Assembly: GCA_900751785.1 (NCBI GenBank)
Contig: CAADSM010000072.1
Span: forward strand, 1-60,227
DNA: 60,227 bases
Direction of reading: 5' to 3'
DNA from: Lachnospiraceae bacterium
GTDB taxonomy: Bacteria > Bacillota > Clostridia > Lachnospirales > Lachnospiraceae
Part shown: in pieces, positions 32,076-40,749 of the stretch
Layout of the letters: each line of letters starts with the position of its first letter
How positions within the stretch are numbered: the stretch's first letter is position 1
The notes under the pieces: generated by a model
The model's input: only the letters and a program-made list of their open reading frames with translations
What the model was told of the DNA's origin: nothing
The model's database searches: none
Made by a program: the position numbers and the translations under genes

Positions 32076-33995
32076 ATGAAGACTAGAAAGCAGATGAAAC
32101 GGCTTGGCAGAGAATCTTTGAAGAGACATTATGTGATCTTCGTGGCAGCCTGTCTGATCGCGGCATTTCTGGCAGCAGAGTTTACAGGCTCGCTGAACTT
32201 TTCTACTGCACAGAATTACGAAGAGACCTATGAACAGGTGCAAAGTGATCTGAACGGAGAAGGGACTTACAGGATCAAGACAAAGGTGGACAGCATCGGC
32301 TGGGCGGATGTGATCCGCATTATGACAGAGGACAACATGCAGGCAGGAAGGGAAATGTCCCGGGAGATCCGAGAGAATGCCATTGAAGACTCCGAAAATG
32401 GCAATCCCATGTTCGGACGCACTCGCGGTGTTCTGTCGAATATCGTCAACCAGGTGAGCTCGGGCTCGATCATCGTGACCGCGGCGGCGGCAATCGGTTC
32501 GATTACCGGTTCGGACAATCTCGGAGTTCTGCTTCTGATCATCATCGGGGCTCTGGGAATATTTATCTTCTGGTTTCTGATACAGAATACATTTCCCGTG
32601 GTGATCAGGCGTGTGTTTCTTGAAGGAATGATCTACGACAGAGTGACGCCCCAGCGGTTTGTATTTCTTCTCCGTGTGAAGAAATGGATGAAAGCCTCAT
32701 GGATCATGTTTGTGAAATATGTATGGTATTTGCTGTGGTGCCTGACGCTTGTCGGAATCGTGGTCAAGCATTACTCCTATTTTCTTGTGCCATATATCGC
32801 GGCGGAGAATCCGGATATGACGGCTCGTCAGGCGGTCACTCTGTCCAGGAAGATGATGAAAGGACACAAGTGGCAGTGCTTTGTATTCGAACTCTCATTC
32901 CTCGGGTGGGAAGTTCTGGGAGCGCTTACTATGGGGCTCTTCAATATCCTGTATACCAATCCGTACAAGGTGGCAGCCTTTACCAGATACTATGCGGAGC
33001 TGAGAGCGGAGGCGATAGAGAAGGGGATCCCGGGGGCAGAGCTCTTGTATGATAATTACCTCTATGAGAAGGCTGAATCCTATGTGATCGCGGCGAAATA
33101 TCCGGATGTGATCAAAGTGATGGAGCAGCCGGAAGATATGACAGAGAAACTGACCGGCTGGCGCGGTTTCCTTGCACACAATTTCGGAGTACTGCTTTTA
33201 AGAAGAGAACAGGAGAGAGCATACGAGCGGCATCAGGCGGATTATGTCAGGGTTCATTCCATGATTGATGATGTGCAGAGGGAGGCATACCCGGTGCGCC
33301 TCTATCCGGTTCCGGAGGAGGAACGGCGGAAGCTCGTACAGTCATTAAACTATATGCGCCACTATTCGCTGTGGTCGCTGATCGTGATTTTTTTCAGCAT
33401 GTCGGTGTTCGGCTGGCTGTGGGAAGTGGGGATGCATCTTGTATCTTACGGTGAATTTGTCAACCGCGGTGCCCTGCACGGGCCGTGGCTTCCGATCTAC
33501 GGCACGGGAGCCGTCCTGATCCTGACGGTGCTGAACCGTTTCCGGAAGAATCCTGCCCTGGAGTTCGGGGCGGCGATTGTGCTCTGCGGTTTCCTTGAGT
33601 ATATGACGTCGCTTGTCATGGAGATTGTCACAGGCGGTACGAAGTGGTGGGATTACAGCGGATATTTCCTGAACCTGAACGGCAGGATCTGTGCCGAAGG
33701 ACTGCTCGTATTCGGCATCGGCGGACTGGCGATCGTCTATATCATTGCCCCGGTGATCGATGATCTGACAGGCAGGCTCAACGAAAGAAAGGTGATGGCT
33801 GTGTGTACGGCGCTGCTGGTGCTTTTCCTGGCGGATGCGGTGTATTCACAGATCCATCCGAACACGGGAGAGGGAGTTACGGATATAGAAGAGGTGAAGA
33901 ACGACGCATTTCCGGACATGAGGCGAGTCAGCGGCGGACTTCAGAAATCTAAGATTGATCGGGGGGACATCTATGTCAGCGGACACTACAAATGA
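32076..33995 (+). CDS. Two-part membrane protein: DUF975-like N-terminus and putative CmpB-like ABC permease C-terminus
   Basis: 639 residues. Residues ~1-330 fit the DUF975 pattern, with a basic start MKTRKQMKRLGRESLKRHYV, spans near 22-40, 135-190 and 220-300, and an amphipathic PDMTARQAVTLSRKMMKGHK W segment with YTNPYKVAAFTRYYAELR. Residues ~430-600 match the putative ABC transporter permease group (CmpB/DUF1113): SVFGWLWEVGMHLVSYGEFV NRGALHGPWLPIYGTGAVL and EYMTSLVMEIVTGGTKWWDY S. The fusion recurs in Lachnospiraceae as I recall. No ATPase partner is adjacent. There is no good ribosome site at ATG 32076, so the start is uncertain (32094 is an alternative). It overlaps the MATE gene by 23 bases. 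Confidence 0.75.
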   Translation: MKTRKQMKRLGRESLKRHYVIFVAACLIAAFLAAEFTGSLNFSTAQNYEETYEQVQSDLNGEGTYRIKTKVDSIGWADVIRIMTEDNMQAGREMSREIRENAIEDSENGNPMFGRTRGVLSNIVNQVSSGSIIVTAAAAIGSITGSDNLGVLLLIIIGALGIFIFWFLIQNTFPVVIRRVFLEGMIYDRVTPQRFVFLLRVKKWMKASWIMFVKYVWYLLWCLTLVGIVVKHYSYFLVPYIAAENPDMTARQAVTLSRKMMKGHKWQCFVFELSFLGWEVLGALTMGLFNILYTNPYKVAAFTRYYAELRAEAIEKGIPGAELLYDNYLYEKAESYVIAAKYPDVIKVMEQPEDMTEKLTGWRGFLAHNFGVLLLRREQERAYERHQADYVRVHSMIDDVQREAYPVRLYPVPEEERRKLVQSLNYMRHYSLWSLIVIFFSMSVFGWLWEVGMHLVSYGEFVNRGALHGPWLPIYGTGAVLILTVLNRFRKNPALEFGAAIVLCGFLEYMTSLVMEIVTGGTKWWDYSGYFLNLNGRICAEGLLVFGIGGLAIVYIIAPVIDDLTGRLNERKVMAVCTALLVLFLADAVYSQIHPNTGEGVTDIEEVKNDAFPDMRRVSGGLQKSKIDRGDIYVSGHYK

Positions 33996-35331
33996 TATGA
34001 CATCAGGCAGCCCGGTGCGGCTGATCCTTCAGTTTATGATACCGGTCTGCCTTGGAAATATATTTCAGCAGTTTTACAATGTGGCGGATTCCATTGTGGC
34101 GGGACAGTTTATCGGAGTCAACGCGCTGGCCGCCATCGGGAGCACAGGCTCTCTGATGTTCTTTGTGACCGGATGGCTGAACGGCCTGAGCAGCGGGTTC
34201 GCGATCCTGGTATCACAGAGGTTCGGCGCGAAGAGGTATGATCAGATGAGACACTACGTTGCCATGTCGATCTATCTGGCGGCGGCATTTGCTATCGTAA
34301 TGACTGTGGGGCTTCTTATCCTGAACGAGCCAATCCTGAGGATGATGAACTTTTCCGATGAGATTATGCCGGATGTGACAGCGTACATGGGGATTATCTA
34401 TGCAGGACTGATCGTAACGGCGGCATACAATTCGCTGGCGGCGTTTCTGCGGGCGCTGGGGGATTCAAAGTCACCGCTTTATTTCCTGATTATCTCCGCG
34501 GTGATCAATGTGGTGCTGGATATTGCGTTTATCGTCTGCTTTGGAATGGGAGTGGAAGGCTGCGCATATGCAACAGTCATCGCCCAGGGAATCTCCGCTG
34601 TGCTTTGTTTTGTTTATATCCTGAAGAAATTCCCGATCCTTCATTTGAAAGAGGAGGACTTCCGGATTTCTTTCCGGAGTTTTGGACATCTGCTGTCGCT
34701 GGGAATCCCTATGGGACTTCAGTTCTCCATCACAGCCATCGGGACGATCATCGTCCAGGGAGCGGTCAATGTCTACGGAGAAATCTATATGGCAGGCTTT
34801 GCCGCGGCGGGAAAACTGCAGAATATCATCGCGACGGTGTTCACAGCCTTTGGCGCTACTATCGCGACCTTTGTAGGGCAGAACCGGGGAGCGGGAAGGA
34901 TGGACCGGGTGAAGACCGGAGTGAAGTATACCCAGGTCATGATCCTGATCTGGAGTGTGGTTACGATGGCTCTGGTATTTTTCTTTGGGAAATACATGAT
35001 GCTTCTGTTCGTCAGCGCATCAGAAAAGGAAGTGATCGATGCGGCGGTGATTTATTTCCGCACTGTATTCTGGTGTTATCCTTTCCTCGGAAGTATTTTC
35101 CTTTACAGGAACACGCTTCAGGGAATGGGGTATGGACTGGTTCCCATGCTGGGAGGAGTATTCGAGCTTGCGGCAAGGAGCGTCATTGTTATGATCGTAG
35201 CGGGGAGGACCAGTTTCGCAGGAGTCTGCTTTTCCGATCCGGCGGCATGGATCGCAGCGCTGATTCCGCTGGTGCCGTATTATATCTACACCATGCGGAA
35301 GTGGGAAAAGAACAGTATAATGATGAAATGA
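33973..35331 (+). CDS. MATE-family multidrug/Na+ antiporter-like efflux protein
   Basis: 452 residues with twelve hydrophobic segments in two homologous halves. It has a MATE N-terminus, DMTSGSPVRLILQFMIPVCL GNIFQQFYNVADSIVAGQFI, then NALAAIGSTGSLMFFVTGW and the internal repeat LLSLGIPMGLQFSITAIGTI IVQGAVNVYG. MATE proteins expel cationic drugs or metabolites using H+ or Na+ gradients. The start ATG 33973 lies within the end of the previous gene after GGGGGGAC; the ORF could begin at an upstream TTG but that has no ribosome site. A hairpin follows the stop directly. Confidence 0.92.
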   Translation: MSADTTNDMTSGSPVRLILQFMIPVCLGNIFQQFYNVADSIVAGQFIGVNALAAIGSTGSLMFFVTGWLNGLSSGFAILVSQRFGAKRYDQMRHYVAMSIYLAAAFAIVMTVGLLILNEPILRMMNFSDEIMPDVTAYMGIIYAGLIVTAAYNSLAAFLRALGDSKSPLYFLIISAVINVVLDIAFIVCFGMGVEGCAYATVIAQGISAVLCFVYILKKFPILHLKEEDFRISFRSFGHLLSLGIPMGLQFSITAIGTIIVQGAVNVYGEIYMAGFAAAGKLQNIIATVFTAFGATIATFVGQNRGAGRMDRVKTGVKYTQVMILIWSVVTMALVFFFGKYMMLLFVSASEKEVIDAAVIYFRTVFWCYPFLGSIFLYRNTLQGMGYGLVPMLGGVFELAARSVIVMIVAGRTSFAGVCFSDPAAWIAALIPLVPYYIYTMRKWEKNSIMMK

Positions 35332-35368
35332 AAGCCGCGGGAGAGAAGAAAATTCTTTCCTGCGGCTT
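35332..35368. terminator. Hairpin between convergent MATE and kinase genes
   Basis: AAGCCGCGGGAGAGAA (35332-35347) pairs with TTCTTTCCTGCGGCTT (35353-35368), 16 bp including two G-U pairs. It directly follows the MATE stop codon. The T-run is short, so strength is moderate. Confidence 0.65.
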
Positions 35369-35422
35369 ATCCGCTTATAAGTTATTATATTCTTTCCTGA
35401 GAGACTGTTCAGCGTTTTCCTC

Positions 35423-36040
35423 TCATGCGCGGTATACCAGCTCAAGAAGATCAACGATTTTGTCGATCCCGAGAAGACTTGCGTTCAGCAGCGCCTGGTG
35501 GGAATAGATGCTTCCCCATTCAAGCCCGGTGTAGGTCTCATAGTAGAATTTTCTTTCCCGGTCTGTTTTGCGGATCCTGTCCCAGGCTTTTTTCTCTGTC
35601 AGGTCGCAGCGTTTTGCGATTCGTTTGATCCGGTCGGCCTTTTCGGCGCAGATAAAGACGTTGATACAGTCATATTTGTCCCGCAGTATATAGTCGGCAC
35701 AGCGTCCGACGATGACACAGGGTCCCCTCGCTGCGAGACTGAGAATGATCTCGGTCTGTTTCTGATACACCTTCATATCGAGAGACGGCATATAGGACGC
35801 AGTGTTGATGAAACTGGCGTAGCTTATGGGAGATTTGCCGTAGGAAGTAATGAAAGCGTTCAGCGCGGATTCATCCGCCCGGCCAACACTTTCCTCGGTA
35901 TAGCCCAGTTTCTCTGCCGCCATGGTCACAAGCTGGTTGTCGTAGAGCGGGATCCCAAGACGTTCAGCCAGTTTTTCCCCGATTTCATGTCCGCCGCTTC
36001 CGAACTGACGGCTGATGGTAATGATTTTGTATTCTGACAT
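35423..36040 (-). CDS. Cytidylate kinase-like protein
   Basis: 205-residue P-loop nucleotide kinase of the cytidylate-kinase-like family (AAA_26-type). ISRQFGSGGHEIGEKLAERL at residues 9-28 holds the P-loop variant, GIPLYDNQLVTMAAEKLGYT follows, and VIVGRCADYILRDK with FICAEKADRIKRIAKRCDL give the lid region. RTDR-like KTDRERKFYYETYTG completes the pattern. It is shorter than Cmk and lacks the NMP-binding insert, so CMP phosphorylation is not assured. AAAGGAGGGATTGATAT precedes the start. It is convergent with the MATE gene. Confidence 0.88.
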   Translation of the reverse strand: MSEYKIITISRQFGSGGHEIGEKLAERLGIPLYDNQLVTMAAEKLGYTEESVGRADESALNAFITSYGKSPISYASFINTASYMPSLDMKVYQKQTEIILSLAARGPCVIVGRCADYILRDKYDCINVFICAEKADRIKRIAKRCDLTEKKAWDRIRKTDRERKFYYETYTGLEWGSIYSHQALLNASLLGIDKIVDLLELVYRA

Positions 36041-36263
36041 ATCAATCCCTCCTTTGAAAAGTTAAAATAATATTCCGAACATGCTTTATCTGCCTTTATT
36101 ATAACTCCGGCGGAAGGGGGAAACAAGGGCATTGAAGGCGTACGATGGAAAGAAGATATGCGAAAGCTGATGCCAAAGACGATAAAATCAGGTATAATAA
36201 GTTAGCGTGCCTGTCAGAGAAATCGTGACCGGCAGATCAGAAAAAAGCAGAGGATAAGAAAAC

Positions 36264-36458
36264 ATGAGGAAGAAGAGCAAAGAGAGGACAAGCTGCGAGA
36301 CCTGCGCATTCTATGTCTATGACGATGAATACGGGGCGTATCTGTGCGACATGAACATGGATGAGGACGACTATGTGCGGATCATGTCAGACAGATATTA
36401 TCAGTGCCCATATTACAGAAACGGGGACGAGTATGCTGTAGTCAGAAAGCAGATGTAG
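36264..36458 (+). CDS. DUF6472-like Cys-rich small protein
   Basis: 64 residues: MRKKSKERTSCETCAFYVYD DEYGAYLCDMNMDEDDYVRI with four cysteines in the pattern C-x2-C-x14-C...CPYY. This spacing is typical of DUF6472 peptides in Clostridia (from memory) and suggests zinc binding. AGAGGATAAG precedes ATG 36264. The HAD gene follows 42 bases later on the same strand. Function unknown. Confidence 0.75.
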   Translation: MRKKSKERTSCETCAFYVYDDEYGAYLCDMNMDEDDYVRIMSDRYYQCPYYRNGDEYAVVRKQM

Positions 36459-36500
36459 GCAGAGTCAGTCGGTGATCATAGATTGAGGAAGGAGAGCGAG

Positions 36501-37253
36501 ATGTCAGAGCAGGTCCGAAAAAAGGCGATTTTATTTGATGTGGACGATACATTATATGACCAGACAGTTCCGTTCATGGAGGCGTATGCGGAGTATTTCG
36601 GAGAGAAACCCGAGGTGCCCGCGGAAGTGATCTACCCTGTCACGAGAAAATACAGCGACGCGGTGTATTCTCAGGCGATGGCCGGGGAGATGACCATGGA
36701 AGAAATGTATATTTACCGGATGCAGAAAGCGTTTGAAGAATTCGGCATCAGGATCACGGATCAGGAAGCGCTTGACTTTCAGAAGATCTATGCGGACCGC
36801 CAGCATCATATTCATATGTCGCCGCTCATGCAGGACATACTGGCTTTCTGCTCGGGAAGAGCAGCGCTGGGGATCATCACAAACGGGCCTTCACAGCACC
36901 AGTGGGATAAGGTGAGAAGCCTGCAGGCGGAGAAGTGGATCCCGCATGAAAATATATTCGTTTCAGCGGATGTCGGCGCGGAGAAGCCGGACAGGAAGAT
37001 CTTCGATCATGCAAAGCGGACGATGAGACTGGAGGATGCGGAGATCTGGTTTGTCGGGGATGCGTATGCGCTGGATGTAGAAGGCGCGGTGAATGCAGGA
37101 TGGAACGCGGTGTGGATGAATCGGAGAGGGAGAAAAATCCCGGGAGATGCGGTGAAGCCAGGGCGGGAGAATGGACGCAGTATGGTGAGCGTAGAGTCGG
37201 AAGAGGATCTTAGAAATTTTATTATAAGGATTTTGAGAGGTGACGCGGAATGA
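36501..37253 (+). CDS. HAD-superfamily hydrolase
   Basis: 250 residues from ATG 36501 (GGAAGGAGAG upstream). Motif I ILFDVDDTLYDQ (catalytic D-x-D), motif II IITNGPSQHQW (Thr), motif III lysine in VGAEKPDRKIF and motif IV FVGDAYALDVEGAVNAGW (G-D-x3-D) are all present. The cap is the small helical type of subclass I (YjjG/phosphoglycolate-phosphatase-like). The expected activity is a small-molecule phosphatase; the substrate is not readable. A terminator lies about 190 bases downstream. Confidence 0.9.
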   Translation: MSEQVRKKAILFDVDDTLYDQTVPFMEAYAEYFGEKPEVPAEVIYPVTRKYSDAVYSQAMAGEMTMEEMYIYRMQKAFEEFGIRITDQEALDFQKIYADRQHHIHMSPLMQDILAFCSGRAALGIITNGPSQHQWDKVRSLQAEKWIPHENIFVSADVGAEKPDRKIFDHAKRTMRLEDAEIWFVGDAYALDVEGAVNAGWNAVWMNRRGRKIPGDAVKPGRENGRSMVSVESEEDLRNFIIRILRGDAE

Positions 37254-37443
37254 ATATACTTTTATTCCCGCGGGCAGCGGGCCGGGAGGGAATGCCTGCA
37301 TGTCCGTTTGGAGACTGCCGCAAGGGGCGAGAATCCCGATGCCTGCATCCGGGTTTTTGACCTGGCGTCCCAAATCAAGAAAAAACGATCGGAGAAATAC
37401 AGGTAAAAATCTAGTTCATGCCGTACTCATCCCGTATTTTCGG

Positions 37444-37486
37444 ACTCACTTTTTGTTAAAGTAGGTATAACAAAAAGTGAGTTTTT
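37444..37486 (+). terminator. Intrinsic terminator
   Basis: ACTCACTTTTTGTTA (37444-37458) pairs perfectly over 15 bp with TAACAAAAAGTGAGT (37468-37482), then a T-run to 37486. It closes the HAD unit and isolates the HIRAN-WYL genes. Confidence 0.88.
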
Positions 37487-37523
37487 CTATGCCCGGAAAT
37501 CCGGGCGGAAAGGATAGGGAGTT

Positions 37524-37883
37524 ATGAAAGAAATCAGTTTAACAATTACAGGGATGAGACATTATTATGGCAGCGGCGTGATCCATGTGGGCGATATTCT
37601 CCGCTGTAAGAAAGAGCCTGAGAATGAATATGATGCAGAAGCTATTCAGGTGCTGCTTCCGGTATATGGAAAAGTCGGATATATCGCAAACAGCCCGTAT
37701 ACGGTTGCAAAAGGAACTTTAAGCGCCGGGCGGGCGTATGACCAGGTGAAGAAGAAGTTCTATGTCCGCGTGCTATATATCTGTGCGAACCAGATCATCT
37801 GTAAGGTGGAAGAGGGCAGAAAGGAAGATCTTGAAAGCCAGATCAGCAGACAGCTTAAAGCGGTCGATGATACTGAGTTTTAA
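37524..37883 (+). CDS. HIRAN-domain protein
   Basis: 119 residues, essentially one HIRAN domain: LTITGMRHYYGSGVIHVGDI LRCKKEPENEYDAEAIQVLL and KVGYIANSPYTVAKGT. HIRAN domains bind 3' ends of single-stranded DNA and occur fused to helicases (HLTF, Rad5) or alone beside DNA-processing genes. A cluster of helicases and nucleases follows, so a DNA-end-sensing role is plausible (inference). It lies 52 bases before the WYL regulator and after a terminator, so it starts a new unit. Confidence 0.85.
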   Translation: MKEISLTITGMRHYYGSGVIHVGDILRCKKEPENEYDAEAIQVLLPVYGKVGYIANSPYTVAKGTLSAGRAYDQVKKKFYVRVLYICANQIICKVEEGRKEDLESQISRQLKAVDDTEF

Positions 37884-37935
37884 GAATGTGACACTTATGC
37901 TACAATGGCTTTATGAAGTCAAAGGAGATTAAGCC

Positions 37936-38931
37936 ATGGTTAAATCATACAGCCAGAAATTAAGAGTGTTATATGTGATGCAGATCCTGCTTCGGTATTC
38001 GGACGAAGAACATCCGATCTCTCAGGCGGAAATATCAGAGCGGCTGAACGCTTACGGCATACAGGCGGACCGCAAAAGTATTTATGACGATATTAAGGTC
38101 TTAAATGAGTTTGGGGTGGAGATAGAAAACCGCAGGGCTAAGCCGTCGGGATTCTATGTGGCGGAGAGAAGTTTTGAACTGCCGGAGCTGAAGCTGCTGG
38201 TCGATGCGGTTCAGTCGTCGAAATTCATTACAGCGAAGAAGTCAAATGAGCTGATCCGAAAGCTGGAAGAGCTGGCAAGCGTACACGAGGCAAAGACGCT
38301 CCAGAGACAGGTGTTTGTCGGAAACCGTATTAAGACGATGAACGAAAGCATCTATTATAATGTGGACAAGATACACCAGGCGATCTCTCAGAACCGGCTG
38401 ATTCGGTTTCGCTACTATGAGTGGACGCCGCAAAAAGAAATGCATCTGCGCAGGAACGGGAAGGCATATGAAATCAGCCCGTGGGGACTGACCTGGGACG
38501 ATGAAAATTATTATATGGTCGGTTATGACGGCGAAGCGGAAATGATCAAACATTTCCGGGTGGACAAGATGCTGGATATAGAAATAACGGATCAGTCCCG
38601 AAGCGGAAAAGAACGTTTCGAAAAATTTGATCTTGCAAATTATGCTAAGAAAGTGTTCGGTATGTTCAGCGGAGAAGAGCGTACTGTGAAGATGCTCTGC
38701 GAGAATAATCTGGCCGGGGCTATGATTGACCGTTTTGGAAGAGATGTTATGATGCATCCTGTCGATGAAGAGCATTTTACTGTAAGCGCGGGAGTGAATG
38801 TAAGTCCGCAGTTTTTCGGGTGGCTTGTGGCGCTTGGGAAGGGCGTGGTGATCGAGAGCCCGGAGGATGTGAGAGAGGAGTTCGGGGGATGGATGAGAGC
38901 GGTGATGAGGGAGTATGGAAATGAGGGATAG
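37936..38931 (+). CDS. WYL-domain transcriptional regulator (HTH-WYL-WCX)
   Basis: 331 residues. HTH (~1-70): SQKLRVLYVMQILLRYSDEE, SQAEISERLNAYGIQADRKS IYDDIKVLNEFG. A WYL/Sm-like ligand domain (~150-225) has IRFRYYEWTPQ, AYEISPWGLTWDDENYYMVG YDG and HFRVDKMLDIEI. A WCX-type C-terminus ends GVVIESPEDVREEFGGWMRA. WYL regulators often control defence genes (BrxR, CapW) and sense nucleotides or ssDNA (family knowledge). The gene stands directly upstream of the AAA/nuclease, helicase and NUDIX genes, though a separate promoter precedes them. AAAGGAGATTAAGCC precedes the ATG. Confidence 0.9.
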   Translation: MVKSYSQKLRVLYVMQILLRYSDEEHPISQAEISERLNAYGIQADRKSIYDDIKVLNEFGVEIENRRAKPSGFYVAERSFELPELKLLVDAVQSSKFITAKKSNELIRKLEELASVHEAKTLQRQVFVGNRIKTMNESIYYNVDKIHQAISQNRLIRFRYYEWTPQKEMHLRRNGKAYEISPWGLTWDDENYYMVGYDGEAEMIKHFRVDKMLDIEITDQSRSGKERFEKFDLANYAKKVFGMFSGEERTVKMLCENNLAGAMIDRFGRDVMMHPVDEEHFTVSAGVNVSPQFFGWLVALGKGVVIESPEDVREEFGGWMRAVMREYGNEG

Positions 38932-38944
38932 GAAAGCGGTCTGC

Positions 38945-38973
38945 TTGTTATTTGGGTGAGGCAATGGTAGAAT
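38945..38973 (+). promoter_or_regulatory. SigmaA-type promoter of the AAA/nuclease gene
   Basis: TTGTTA (38945-38950), 17-base spacer, TAGAAT (38968-38973), about 60 bases upstream of ATG 39035. The following genes are distinctly more AT-rich than the sequence before the promoter. Confidence 0.55.
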
Positions 38974-39034
38974 AGAATATACATATATCCGACGTGTTTT
39001 CAGGAGAAACGATCAGATCGGGGAGGAATGTGTG

Positions 39035-40697
39035 ATGAGCAGAACATTTAATATTACGGCGGACTGCAAACCATCGCTTCACTATATGGTGGATATAACA
39101 AATCGGCTTGAGCAGATTAAAAAATGATAGATGCAGGGCAGTATTTCACAATAAATCGTGCCCGGCAGTACGGAAAAACTACGACCTTGCGAGCACTGGC
39201 AAAGTATCTGGTGCAGGATTATGTTGTTGTAAGTCTTGATTTTCAGCTGATGAGCCATAAAGATTTTGCGGAGGAAGGGGCGTTTGTAAAAGCTTTTTCA
39301 GAAGCGGTTCTTAGGAAAGTCAGCGGAGAGGACGCTATGCCCGCTCAAATCAGGAGAGAACTTCAGGAATTAATCGGAGACAGTCAGCACTGAGCCGGCT
39401 GTTTGAAATTTTGAGTATTTGGTGTCGAATATCAAAAAAACCAATTGTCCTGGTTATTGATGAAGTGGACAGTGCTTCGAATAATCAGGTCTTTCTTGAT
39501 TTCCTTTCCCAACTCAGAGGATATTACATTGACAGAGATGTAACCCCGGCCTTTCAGTCCGTAATACTTGCAGGTGTGTACGACATTAAAAATATAAAAA
39601 GAAAAATTCGGTCTGACGAGGATCACAAGAATAATAGCCCTTGGAATATGGGCGAAGGCAACGAGGAAAATGAGAGCTTGCTCTCATTTGACGACTGCCC
39701 GCGGGATCATAAGGAGCCTGCTCCTTATGATATTGCGGCAAAGTTTCGCGTTGATATGAGCTTTTCGCAGAAGGATATTACAGGCATGCTGGAGGAATAT
39801 GAGAAGGATTATCATACCGGCATGGATATCGATACAATGGCAGGGCTGATTTATGATTATACGGCAGGTTATCCTTACCTGGTGTCGTGGCTGTGCAAAT
39901 GTATTGACGAAGATATTTCGGGCAGCAGAGATTTTCCGGACAGGAGATCTGCATGGACAAAAGCGGGTTTTCTTGAAGCAGAAAAATTACTGCTGAATGA
40001 TAAAAATACGTTATTTGAATCACTGGTGAATAAACTTACAGATTATCCGGAATTGAAGAATGTTCTGTATGAACTGCTTTTTACAGGAAAAGCAATTCCC
40101 TACAATCCGTTAAATAAATATATTGAAACTGCGGAAATGTTTGGCTTTATTAAAAATGAAAATGGAAGTGCGGTGATTTCAAACAGAATTTTTGAAGCTG
40201 TGCTTTATAATCTTTTTATATCGGAAGAATATATGGACAGCAAAATATATGACGCCGGACTGCGGGAAAAGAACCAGTTTGTAAGCGGAGGGCATCTGGA
40301 TATGAGAAGAGTTTTGGAAAAGTTTGTCGAAACTTTTCAATATCTGTATGGCGATCAGAATGAAAGCTTTCTCGAAGAAGCTGGGCGCAGATATTTTATG
40401 CTGTTTCTAAAACCGATCATTAACGGAACGGGAAACTGCTATGTGGAACCGGAGACAAGAAACCGGGAACGAATGGATTTGGTTGTAGACTACCGGGGAG
40501 AGCAGTTTGTTGTCGAGCTTAAGATATGGCATGGGGATGCATATAATAAGCGTGGAGAAAAGCAGATCGCAGAGTACCTGGAATATTATGGATTGAAGAA
40601 AGGGTATATGATCAGCTTTAATTTCAATAAGAAAAAAGAGATTGGTGTAAAGGATATTGTTGTGGGGGATAAATTGCTGGTGGAAGCAGTGGTGTGA
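39035..40697 (+). pseudogene. AAA-ATPase with C-terminal PD-(D/E)XK nuclease, broken by two frameshifts
   Basis: ATG 39035 (GGGAGGA upstream) reads MSRTFNITADCKPSLHYMVD ITNRLEQIKK and hits a stop at 39125, right after six A (39119-39124). One extra A would continue into IDAGQYFTINRARQYGKTTT, a Walker A-like segment (39124-39393). A second one-base loss near 39380 ends that frame at 39393, and the third frame carries KPIVLVIDEVDSASNN (Walker B) and runs to 40697. The C-terminus has the nuclease motifs RMDLVVDYRGEQFVVELKIW (D...E-x-K). The fold matches AAA_35-like ATPases fused to PDDEXK_9. It is either a true pseudogene, a phase-variable gene or a sequencing error. Confidence 0.75.
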
Positions 40698-40749
40698 TTA
40701 TAGAAAACAGGCATGTATAGCTAAAACACAATAAGGATTTTTAAGTATT

